A stretch of DNA of 6,274 nucleotides from CAYMLL01 sp964390645. GTDB lineage: Bacteria > Planctomycetota > UBA8108. Shown piece by piece: positions 1 through 6,274 of the stretch. The translations under genes and the position numbers were made by a program. Position 1 is the first letter of the stretch. Every line of letters starts with the position of its first letter. A model generated the notes under the pieces. It saw nothing but the letters and a program-made list of their open reading frames with translations. It was not told where the DNA came from and did not search any database. Location of the stretch: positions 1-6,274 of the forward strand of contig CAYMLL010000381.1 of NCBI GenBank assembly GCA_964390645.1. Direction: 5' to 3'.

Positions 1-1440
1 TTCGTCCCCTGGTGCGCCGTCCCCTGTTTCGTCGGGGGGTGGGGGGAGATGGTGACCCGGGGCGCGCCGGGGTGGCGCGCCGCGATCCGTGCTCGTATCG
101 CGGAGATCGAGGAGACGCTCGCGTCGACGAGGTCCGAGCAGCTTCTCTCCCGGCAGCTTGCGTGGGAAGAGACGCTGACGCCGGAGCAGCGGGTGAAGTA
201 CCCGGGCGACGTGCAGGAGGGGCTGCTGACCCGGCCCGCTGAGCGCACCGAGGACCAGAAGAGGCTCGTGGCCGGCGCGTACCGGCGCACGTCGACGGCG
301 CGCGGCGATTTCGTCGAGCTAGTCGAGATCGAGCGGCTGCGGGCGTCGGAGCCGGTGATTCCGACCACGATGGTGATGCGGGAGCGCACGAAGCCGCGAC
401 AGACCTTCGTCCACGTGCGCGGCAACTTCCTCGACAGGGGGGAGAGCGTCACCCCGGGCGTGCCGGCGGCGCTCCATCCCCTGCGCGCTGTCGGGGAGAG
501 GCCGACCCGTCTGGACCTGGCGCGCTGGATCGTCAGCCCCGAGAATCCGCTGACGCCGCGCGTCGTGGTGAACCGCTTCTGGATGCGCTTCTTCGGCCGC
601 GGGCTCGTGGAGACCGAGAACGACTTCGGCACGCAGGGGACGCCGCCGACGCATCCGGAGCTGCTCGACTGGCTCGCGACCGAGTTCATTCGCGGCGGCT
701 GGAGCATGCGCGCCGCCCATCGGCTGATCGTCACATCGGCGACCTACCGACAGTCCTCGCGTCGGCGGCCTGAGCTCGACGCGGTGGACCCGGCGAACCG
801 CCTCCTCGGTCGTCAGGTGCGTCTGCGGCTCGAGGCGGAGATCATCCGTGACGCGGCGCTCTCGGCCGGTGGCCTCCTGGTGCCGCGCATCGGCGGCCCC
901 GGCGTCTTTCCGCCGCAGCCGGACGGAGTCTTCGACTTCACGCAGGATCCGAAGGACTGGAAGACGGCGACGGGACCGGATCGCTACCGGCGCGGCATGT
1001 ACACGCATTTCTGGCGGTCCAGTCCGTATCCATCTCTGACCGTGTTCGACTTTCCGGAGTCCAACGTCACCTGCACGCGACGGGTGCGGTCGAACACGCC
1101 GCTGCAGGCGCTTACGCTGGCGAACGACGAGGTCTTTGTCGAGTGCGCTCGGGTCCTGGCGCGTCGTGTTCTCGCGGAGGAGCACCCTGACGACGTCTCC
1201 CGGATCGCGAGCGCCTTCAGCCGCTGTCTGGCGCGTTCTCCGAGCGAGACCGAGATGGATCGTCTCGCGCGTTTTCTTCTCGAGAGGCGGGCCGAGTTCC
1301 ACGTTGATTCGTCGTCTGCCGCGAAGCTCGCCGGGGCGGGCTCCGAGGCAAGCGCCGGGGAGGATGCCGTCGACGTCGCCGCCTGGACCGAGCTTGCTCG
1401 CGCGCTGCTCAACCTCGACGAGTTCATCACCCGGGAGTAG
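1..1440 (+). CDS. DUF1549/DUF1553 (PSD1) planctomycete cytochrome-associated protein, 5'-truncated by the window edge
   Basis: This is the C-terminal part of a PSD1/DUF1553 protein, a family usually 700-1100 residues long with an N-terminal planctomycete cytochrome domain (PSCyt1) and a DUF1549 domain (PSCyt2), neither present here. The frame is open from base 1, so the gene starts upstream. Counting from the in-frame ATG at 49, seen hallmarks are TTMVMRER with HVRGNFLDRGE (106-132), NRFWMRFFGRGLVETENDFG (175-194), THPELLDWLA (201-210), RRVRSNTPLQALTLAND (344-360) and the terminal LLNLDEFITRE (453-463). These match DUF1553 end to end, so the C-terminus is intact. Residues 13-28 look like the helical linker that normally precedes DUF1553. 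The first 16 codons, rich in C, W and G, do not resemble the family, so the frame there may be wrong. A DUF1501 gene follows after 10 bases, the usual pairing. Family membership is near certain; the biochemical role is unknown, with extracytoplasmic redox chemistry inferred from the usual cytochrome domain. Confidence 0.93.
   Translation, partial: FVPWCAVPCFVGGWGEMVTRGAPGWRAAIRARIAEIEETLASTRSEQLLSRQLAWEETLTPEQRVKYPGDVQEGLLTRPAERTEDQKRLVAGAYRRTSTARGDFVELVEIERLRASEPVIPTTMVMRERTKPRQTFVHVRGNFLDRGESVTPGVPAALHPLRAVGERPTRLDLARWIVSPENPLTPRVVVNRFWMRFFGRGLVETENDFGTQGTPPTHPELLDWLATEFIRGGWSMRAAHRLIVTSATYRQSSRRRPELDAVDPANRLLGRQVRLRLEAEIIRDAALSAGGLLVPRIGGPGVFPPQPDGVFDFTQDPKDWKTATGPDRYRRGMYTHFWRSSPYPSLTVFDFPESNVTCTRRVRSNTPLQALTLANDEVFVECARVLARRVLAEEHPDDVSRIASAFSRCLARSPSETEMDRLARFLLERRAEFHVDSSSAAKLAGAGSEASAGEDAVDVAAWTELARALLNLDEFITRE
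1433..1437 (+). promoter_or_regulatory. Weak ribosome binding site for the DUF1501 gene, inside the end of the DUF1553 gene
   Basis: GGGAG lies in the last codons of the DUF1553 gene, 13 bases before the ATG at 1451. This is longer than ideal, so initiation probably depends partly on ribosomes terminating at 1438-1440 (translational coupling). No better purine-rich site exists in the 10-base gap. Confidence 0.4.
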
Positions 1441-1450
1441 AGTCGGCATC

Positions 1451-2920
1451 ATGGTCCACGGGGACGAGCACCTCGAGCTCACGCGACGGCAGCTCTTCGG
1501 GTACGGAGGTTTCGGACTCGGCGGCCTGGCCCTCGGGTCGATGCTGCACGCGGACGGTCTGCTCGCTGCACCCACGCCTTCTTCGCCACCGGTCGAGCCG
1601 CTGACTCCGAAGCCGCCGCACCACGCTCCCCGTGCGAAGAGCGTCATCTTCCTCTTCATGGCCGGCGGGCCGAGCCAGCTGGAGCTCTTCGACTTCAAGC
1701 CGAAGCTGCGGGAGCTCGACGGGAAGGTCATCCCCGGGTCCTACGTCGAGAACCAGCGCTTCGCGTTCATCAAGAAGAACGCCCGTCTCCTCGGGACCAG
1801 ACGCGAGTTCGCTCGACATGGCGAGAGCGGTCTGGAGATCTCCGAGTGCATGCCGCATACGGCGGCGATCGCCGACGACATCGCGATCGTCAGGAGCATG
1901 GCGACGGACGTTTTCAACCACGGCCCGGCGAAGTTCCTCGCCAACACCGGATCGCCGCGCCTCGGGTCTCCGAGCATGGGCTCGTGGGTAACCTACGGGA
2001 TCGGCAGCGAGTCCCGCGACCTGCCGGGATTCGTCGTGCTGCAGTCCGGACCGCGGGGGCCGCGAGGGGGTTCGCCGAACTGGGGAAGCGGCTTCCTGCC
2101 GACGACCTTCCAGGGAGTGCCGTTCCGCACCCGGGGTGATCCGATCCTCAACCTCACGAGTCCCGCGGGTGTCACCCGCAGGGGACAGCGCCGGCTCACC
2201 GACGTCGTCAACGATCTCAACCGGCTCCGGCGACAGGAGACGGGCGATCCCGAGATCGACACGCGCATCGCGTCGTACGAGATGGCGTTCCGTATGCAGT
2301 CGAGCGCGCCGGAGCTCATGGACCTCTCCGGCGAGTCGAGGGAGACGCTCGAGCTCTACGGCGTGGAGCCTGGCACGGACAACGCGCTCGGCCGCGCAGG
2401 CGGGTCATTCGCGAACAACTGTCTGCTGGCGCGGCGGCTGGTCGAGCGCGGCGTGCGCTTTGTCGAGCTCTTTCACACCGACTGGGACCACCACGGGAAC
2501 CAGGGCACGGAGCTGGGCGAGTCGCTGGACAAGATCTGCGGCGAGGTCGATCGGCCCTCGGCGGCTCTCGTCACCGATCTCGAGCGTCTCGGACTCCTGG
2601 ACGACACGCTCGTGATCTGGGGCGGCGAGTTCGGGCGCACTCCCCAGGCCGAGCCGCGCGAGCTCATCGGTCGCGACCATCACATCGAGGCCTACACGAT
2701 GTGGCTCGCCGGCGGTGGCGTGAAGCCCGGCGTGACGATCGGCGAGACCGACGAGCTCGGCTTCTACGCCGTCGAGGATCGTGTGCACATCCACGATCTT
2801 CAGGCCACGGTGCTGCATCTGCTCGGGCTCGACCATCTGGACCTGACCTACCGGTTCCAGGGCCGGGACTTCCGCCTGACGGATGTCGGTGGCGAGATCG
2901 TCGAGAAACTGCTCGTCTGA
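1451..2920 (+). CDS. DUF1501 domain-containing protein, Tat-exported, sulfatase/alkaline-phosphatase-like fold
   Basis: A complete 489-residue DUF1501 protein, of usual length. The start at 1451 is chosen because it gives a twin-arginine signal (TRRQLFG at 11-17, then a Gly/Leu/Ala-rich hydrophobic stretch to about residue 40) and lies 10 bases after the upstream stop; the frame is open back to 1136, but that part only reads through the DUF1553 gene. Family motifs in order: AGGPSQLELFDFKP (71-84), NHGPAKFLANTGSPRLGSPS (156-175), HTDWDHHGN (342-350), IWGGEFGRTP (389-398), GRDHH (407-411), WLAGGGVKPG (418-427), HIHDLQATVLHLLGLDH (446-462) and FQGRDFRLTDV (469-479). The clustered His and Asp residues are plausible metal ligands of the alkaline-phosphatase/sulfatase superfamily to which DUF1501 is assigned. 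Tat export suggests folding, probably with metal bound, before transport. It forms an operon with the DUF1553 gene and converges on the heme-protein gene with a 3-base gap. The assignment is very secure; the reaction and substrate are unknown. Confidence 0.96.
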   Translation: MVHGDEHLELTRRQLFGYGGFGLGGLALGSMLHADGLLAAPTPSSPPVEPLTPKPPHHAPRAKSVIFLFMAGGPSQLELFDFKPKLRELDGKVIPGSYVENQRFAFIKKNARLLGTRREFARHGESGLEISECMPHTAAIADDIAIVRSMATDVFNHGPAKFLANTGSPRLGSPSMGSWVTYGIGSESRDLPGFVVLQSGPRGPRGGSPNWGSGFLPTTFQGVPFRTRGDPILNLTSPAGVTRRGQRRLTDVVNDLNRLRRQETGDPEIDTRIASYEMAFRMQSSAPELMDLSGESRETLELYGVEPGTDNALGRAGGSFANNCLLARRLVERGVRFVELFHTDWDHHGNQGTELGESLDKICGEVDRPSAALVTDLERLGLLDDTLVIWGGEFGRTPQAEPRELIGRDHHIEAYTMWLAGGGVKPGVTIGETDELGFYAVEDRVHIHDLQATVLHLLGLDHLDLTYRFQGRDFRLTDVGGEIVEKLLV

Positions 2921-2923
2921 CGA

Positions 2924-5900
2924 TCAGCGGGCGGTGCCCATGAAGTACGCCATCAGATCGCGGACGGCCGACTCCTCCAGCCCGTCCAGGAGCCCTTCGG
3001 GCATCAGCGAGGTCTTCAGCGTGGTCTCGTCTGCGATGCGATCCTTCGCGATGATTTGCCGCTTGCCCGTGGTCGGGTCGCGCAGCTCGATCCGGTCGGC
3101 CTCTCGCGCCGTGATCCAGCCGGTGAGGACGCTTCCGTCCGTCGTCGTGAGGACGAACTGCGTGTACCCCTCGCGGATTCCGGCGCTCGGATCGACGATC
3201 TGCAGCAGCATGTTCTCGAGGTTTGCGCGCTCCTGAGGGGTGAGGTCGGGCCCGATGTCCGAGCCCTCGCCGAAGAGCCTGTGGCAGCGTGCGCAGCGTT
3301 CCGTGAAGACCTCGCGCCCGGCTGCGCGATCACCGGCCGGGCCCTTGCGGATCATCGCGACCAGCCCGGCCGTCCGCCGCCGCTTCTCGTCTGTCGTCGC
3401 TGACCTGCGCTTGCCGAAGTGGCGCTCGACGAGGCTGTCGAGTCCTGCGTCGCCGAGAAGGCGGATGCGGTCGACCAGCTCGTCGGGGACGTCGGACTTC
3501 GAGATCACCCCGGCGCCTCCGACGGCGTCCAGCAGCTGTCGTGCCCACGTCTTGCGGCTTGCCAGGATGCCGAGCGCTTGCTGCCGCAGGTCCTTGTCCA
3601 GCGCGGACCAGCGCGACAGGACCTCCCGCGTCAGGTCGGGAACAGCCAGGCGGCCGAGGGCCGTGAGCGATGCGGATCGGATGGGCCGCGTCGTGGGGCG
3701 GCCGAGGACCTCGAGCAGGACGGGCGCCGTCGACTCGAGACCGAGCTCGCCGACGACGTCGACCAGGCGGATGCGATTCACCTCGTTGATCTGTGTGTCA
3801 CCGGCGATCCGGCCGACGGCGATAGCCAGCGCTCTGCGATCGCCTCCGCGCAGACGGAGCTCGAGCGTCGCGGGGTCGGCGTTACTCGCCGCGGAGTCCC
3901 CCAGGAGCGTCTCGATGAGCACGGACGCCAACGCTTCGGAGCTACCGCCCTTGAAGGCTTCGCGAACACCGTCGAGCAGCAGTCGCCTCGACTCCGCATC
4001 CGGCGCGGCGCGAAGGAGAGATGCCAGGAATGCCTGATTCCGTGGCGTCGGACGGGTGGCGAAGCGTCGGGCGAGCCGTCCGAGGATGTGGCCACGCACG
4101 AGCGGCTCGGACCACAGGCTCTCGTCGTCGAAGGCCTCGCGTATTCGCTCGCGGCTCGACTCGCACGACCGCTCGAGGGCCCACCAGACAAGCAGCGGCA
4201 CGTGAGGATCGTCGACGTCCGTCTCGCCTCGGAGCATCGCGAACACGATCGGGAGACGGGCCGTGGCATCGAGGCGGCGAGCCGTGGCCGCGAGCTGCGA
4301 GCGGGCGCCGGGGTCGGTCTCGACGGCTGAGAGGCTCACGAGCGCCGTGACGGTCTTGCCGTCGAGATTCCGGGGCCGGTCGCCCAGAAGCCGGAGGGTC
4401 CAGGTTCGCAGCGCGGCGTCGGGGTGACTCAGGAGCCGCCTCACGGTGTCGAGGGTGAAGCCGCCGACGAGGTTGAGCGCCCACAACGCGTCGAGACCGT
4501 GCGGCTCATCGAGGGCGGTCACACGCTCGCGCAGCAGCGGTATGACCGACCGGTCGCGGCGATCGCCGAGTACGCGAAGGGCGGTTTGCCGGTACCACTT
4601 CCGCGGGTCGCGCAGGCGCTCGACGAGACGGGCGCTCGACTCCGTCGAGAGATCGAAGGGCTCGGCCGGTCGCGAGCCGCGCGCGCGCAGCCGGTAGATG
4701 CGGCCGCGCTCCCGGTCCCACGTGTCGCGAGGGTCCATGTGGGTCAGACGGGTGTCGTACCAGTCCGCGACGTAGATGGCGCCGTCCGGGCCGACCTTGA
4801 TGTCGACGGGGCGGAACCAGGGATCGTTCGACTCGACGAGCTTGCCCACATCGTGGGTGCGAAAGGTCGAGCCTTCGGGGAGCAGTTCGCTGACGACGAT
4901 CTCGTGACGCAGCGGCACCGGAGCGATCAGGCGACCCGCCAGGCGCGGCCCGAGAGCGCCGTCCTCGTATATGACGAAGGTGTGGCTGAACCGGGGCGTC
5001 GGCCGATCGTGCGACATTCTGCGGAAGAAGCCGTAGGCGTACGGATTCGTCAGGTAGCCGTGCTCGCCGAAGTTCTTCTCGTAGTAGCCGCCCTGGACGA
5101 AGTGGACGCCGCGCCCGTCGCTGCCGTTGATCCCGGAGTAGACGCGTCCCGCTGCGTCGATCTCGACGCTGAAGGTGTTGCCCCCGCCCTCGGCGAAGAG
5201 CTCGAAGACGCGTCGCTCCGGGTGGTAGCGCCAGATCACCTGACCCTTGAAGTAGAGGCCGTCGTCGTCCTCGTCGACGCCGGGCCGGCGGATGGTCGAG
5301 CTGCAGCCCGAGCCCTGCCCGCCGTAGAGCCAGCCGTCGGGTCCCCAGCGCAGGCTGTTGGAGGCGGAGTGCGTGTCCTCGAGACCGAAGCCGGCGAGAT
5401 GGACGCGGGGATCACCATCAGGGACGTCATCACCATCGGTGTCAGGGTAGAAGAGGAGGTACGGCGGTTGGAGCACCCAGACGCCACCGCGGCCGCGCTC
5501 GACGGACGTCGCCATGTTCAGCCCGTCGAGGAAAACCTCGTGGGTCTCGAAGACACCGTCGCTGTCCTCGTCGGAGTGGATCGTGATGCGATCGGCGCCA
5601 CGATCGTGATGGGGTGGAGGTGGGGGCACGCGATCGTAGACGGCGTGGAACTGGTCATCGAAGTCGACGATCTTCACGCCCGCCGGATAGGGGTACTGGA
5701 GGAACTGCACGACCCACAGGCGGCCGCGCTCGTCGAAGTTGAGAAAGACCGGTTGACGGACGACGGGCTCCTGGAGAACGGAGCGCGCCTCGAGGCCGTC
5801 CATCAGGCGGAACGACGCGACGGTCTCGTCGGCAGACCGTGGGGGGACCTCTCCGTCGGATCGCGCGCCGCGGCTCGGGAAGTTGCGCACGGTGTTGCGC

Positions 5901-6061
5901 GCGCGGTCGGAGCCGAAGGTCCCCGAGCGGATCGCCTCCTCGAGCGTCGGAGGCTTCCTGTCGTTGGCAGGCTCCTGGCCCGGGGCGCCTGTCGGGAGCA
6001 CCGTGCTCGCCGCGAGTCCGACGGCGAGTGCCGGGATGAACCGGCTGGCGAGAGTCCTCAT
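2924..6061 (-). CDS. PVC-type heme-binding protein: propeller-like membrane-bound dehydrogenase domain, HEAT repeats, CxxCH cytochrome c domain
   Basis: A complete 1045-residue exported heme protein. Residues 1-28 form a Sec signal peptide (Arg at 2 and 7, hydrophobic 9-22, likely cleavage after APG at 28). Residues 85-460 match the PVC N-terminal 'membrane-bound dehydrogenase' domain, a sorbosone-dehydrogenase-like propeller: FDERGRLWVVQF (109-120), RWGPDGWLYGGQGSG (238-252), VGPDGAIYVADWYD (423-436) and GRIYRLR (453-459). Residues 475-835 are Leu/Ala/Arg-rich helical repeats of HEAT type, for example WYRQTALRVLGDR (489-501) and IRSASLTALGRLAVPDL (794-810). Residues 910-1042 form the C-terminal heme domain with CARCH at 923-927 (bases 3281-3295), GPDLT at 937-941 and SLMPEGLL at 1018-1025, where M1020 could be the axial ligand. 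Three acidic DxDxD loops lie at 164-175, 207-217 and 263-268. The start is supported by the signal peptide and an AGAGGG ribosome site. One covalent heme in the periplasm or paryphoplasm is expected; the oxidised substrate is unknown. Family assignment is very secure. Confidence 0.96.
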   Translation of the reverse strand: MRTLASRFIPALAVGLAASTVLPTGAPGQEPANDRKPPTLEEAIRSGTFGSDRARNTVRNFPSRGARSDGEVPPRSADETVASFRLMDGLEARSVLQEPVVRQPVFLNFDERGRLWVVQFLQYPYPAGVKIVDFDDQFHAVYDRVPPPPPHHDRGADRITIHSDEDSDGVFETHEVFLDGLNMATSVERGRGGVWVLQPPYLLFYPDTDGDDVPDGDPRVHLAGFGLEDTHSASNSLRWGPDGWLYGGQGSGCSSTIRRPGVDEDDDGLYFKGQVIWRYHPERRVFELFAEGGGNTFSVEIDAAGRVYSGINGSDGRGVHFVQGGYYEKNFGEHGYLTNPYAYGFFRRMSHDRPTPRFSHTFVIYEDGALGPRLAGRLIAPVPLRHEIVVSELLPEGSTFRTHDVGKLVESNDPWFRPVDIKVGPDGAIYVADWYDTRLTHMDPRDTWDRERGRIYRLRARGSRPAEPFDLSTESSARLVERLRDPRKWYRQTALRVLGDRRDRSVIPLLRERVTALDEPHGLDALWALNLVGGFTLDTVRRLLSHPDAALRTWTLRLLGDRPRNLDGKTVTALVSLSAVETDPGARSQLAATARRLDATARLPIVFAMLRGETDVDDPHVPLLVWWALERSCESSRERIREAFDDESLWSEPLVRGHILGRLARRFATRPTPRNQAFLASLLRAAPDAESRRLLLDGVREAFKGGSSEALASVLIETLLGDSAASNADPATLELRLRGGDRRALAIAVGRIAGDTQINEVNRIRLVDVVGELGLESTAPVLLEVLGRPTTRPIRSASLTALGRLAVPDLTREVLSRWSALDKDLRQQALGILASRKTWARQLLDAVGGAGVISKSDVPDELVDRIRLLGDAGLDSLVERHFGKRRSATTDEKRRRTAGLVAMIRKGPAGDRAAGREVFTERCARCHRLFGEGSDIGPDLTPQERANLENMLLQIVDPSAGIREGYTQFVLTTTDGSVLTGWITAREADRIELRDPTTGKRQIIAKDRIADETTLKTSLMPEGLLDGLEESAVRDLMAYFMGTAR

Positions 6062-6066
6062 CGCAG

Positions 6067-6072
6067 CCCTCT
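6067..6072 (-). promoter_or_regulatory. Ribosome binding site for the heme-protein gene
   Basis: On the minus strand this reads AGAGGG, followed by five bases (CTGCG) and the ATG whose last-numbered base is 6061. It is a good Shine-Dalgarno match at near-ideal spacing and, with the signal peptide directly downstream, fixes the start codon. Confidence 0.75.
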
Positions 6073-6092
6073 GGACGGTCGTTGGCGGTTTG

Positions 6093-6109
6093 TCTCTTCC
6101 CCGAAGAGA
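6093..6109 (-). repeat. Perfect 7-bp inverted repeat (hairpin) in the leader of the heme-protein gene
   Basis: On the minus strand TCTCTTC, loop GGG, GAAGAGA is a perfect inverted repeat located 32-48 bases before the start codon. Neither strand has a T-run after it, so an intrinsic terminator is unlikely. The plus strand continues the purine arm as a GAAGA tandem (6103-6115), which allows slipped pairings. It could be an mRNA leader structure or the edge of a dispersed repeat; its function is unknown. Confidence 0.5.
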
Positions 6110-6111
6110 AG

Positions 6112-6146
6112 AGAACCACAGATGTCGCGGAGTTCACAGATCGGAG
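6112..6146. repeat. CACAGAT double repeat, resembling dispersed intergenic repeat sequence
   Basis: CACAGAT occurs at 6117-6123 and again at 6135-6141, 18 bases apart, with CGCGGAGTT between them. Read on the minus strand, the ATCTGTG-AACTCCGCG-ACATCTGTGG phrasing resembles the short, roughly 10-base-period 'ctctgtg/ctccgcg' sequences that recur between genes in many environmental bacterial genomes. That resemblance is from memory; only one copy is present here, so its dispersed nature cannot be shown from the window. Confidence 0.4.
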
Positions 6147-6274
6147 TGCCGGTGCCCTCTTGTTTTCGGACCGGAGCCGGCGGTGTTGAAGTCCGAGACA
6201 GCGGAGACTTTCGCCGTCCGAGCGGACCCGGACGCGAACATCCGCCGTCACCGAGGCGACGCGAACCGGGGCCT

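Larger units (their letters stand above)
6062..6274. other. Non-coding leader and upstream region of the heme-protein gene; no gene recognised
   Basis: No convincing open frame lies here; a minus-strand frame beginning at 6251 only runs on out of frame into the heme-protein gene and has no family resemblance. The stretch holds the ribosome binding site, the 6093-6109 hairpin and the CACAGAT repeat. A short inverted repeat, GTCC-GAGC-GGAC, lies at 6216-6227, and GTCCGAG occurs at both 6191 and 6216. The promoter of the heme-protein gene should be in this stretch, but no -10/-35 pair can be called with confidence. The most A/T-rich patch is around 6159-6168. Confidence 0.6.

Noticed and set aside
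49..51. ATG at 49 as the true start of the DUF1553 gene
   Set aside because: The purine run directly abuts the ATG with no spacing, there is no signal peptide, and the family's N-terminal domains would be missing; the frame is open to the window edge.
1136..1450. Upstream extension of the DUF1501 protein to the ATG at 1136
   Set aside because: The extra 105 residues overlap the conserved C-terminus of the DUF1553 gene in another frame and would bury the twin-arginine signal.
319..1731. 470-residue open frame on the minus strand, opposite the DUF1553 and DUF1501 genes
   Set aside because: It lies antisense to two genes with strong family motifs, spans their junction, is Arg/Pro-rich with no recognisable domain, and is explained by high third-position G/C.
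2911..2930. Bidirectional intrinsic terminator between the convergent genes
   Set aside because: The only inverted repeat is 4 bp (CTGA/TCAG) and neither strand has a T-run after it.
3240..4330. Plus-strand open frames of 265 and 303 residues inside the heme-protein gene
   Set aside because: They are antisense shadows of the HEAT and heme regions, low in complexity (Ser/Arg or Gly/Arg/Ala-rich), with no family resemblance.
5655..6251. Minus-strand open frame of 198 residues covering the heme-protein leader
   Set aside because: Most of it overlaps the signal peptide and propeller coding region out of frame; no motif and no supporting ribosome site were found.
1..6274. CRISPR array, tRNA/rRNA, insertion sequence, toxin-antitoxin or defence genes
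   Set aside because: No spaced direct repeats, no tRNA-like cloverleaf, no transposase or nuclease motifs and no terminal inverted repeats were seen; three known-family genes account for nearly all of the sequence.

Overview
The window is GC-rich DNA that most likely comes from a member of the Planctomycetota, or a close relative in the Planctomycetota-Verrucomicrobiota group. All three genes belong to families that are greatly expanded in those phyla: the PSD1/DUF1553 cytochrome-associated protein, the DUF1501 sulfatase-like protein, and the 'PVC-type' propeller-HEAT-CxxCH heme protein. Strong third-position G/C bias produces many long spurious open frames opposite the genes. No species-level assignment can be made from sequence reading alone.

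Layout: bases 1-1440 (+) hold the C-terminal part of a DUF1549/DUF1553 protein whose N-terminus lies outside the window. Ten bases later, 1451-2920 (+) encodes a complete DUF1501 protein with a twin-arginine export signal; the two are almost certainly one operon. Three bases beyond its stop, the opposite strand ends a very large gene (6061 to 2924) for a secreted protein with an N-terminal propeller-like dehydrogenase domain, a central run of HEAT-like helical repeats and a C-terminal c-type heme domain (CARCH). The last 213 bases (6062-6274) carry no recognisable gene. They form the leader of the large gene, with a clear ribosome binding site, a perfect 7-bp hairpin and a CACAGAT-type repeat.

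How they fit together: the DUF1501 protein and the heme protein both carry export signals, and the DUF1553 family is normally exported too. The cytochrome domain usual at the N-terminus of the DUF1553 family and the heme domain of the large protein suggest an extracytoplasmic redox function. The DUF1501 partner has the fold signature of alkaline-phosphatase/sulfatase metalloenzymes. The substrates of these families are not established, and nothing here identifies one. The arrangement is typical of planctomycete genomes. I did not find a convincingly new system; the points worth a second look are the tightly convergent gene ends, the acidic metal-binding-like loops in the propeller, the repeat and hairpin in the leader, and a possible frame problem at the left edge.
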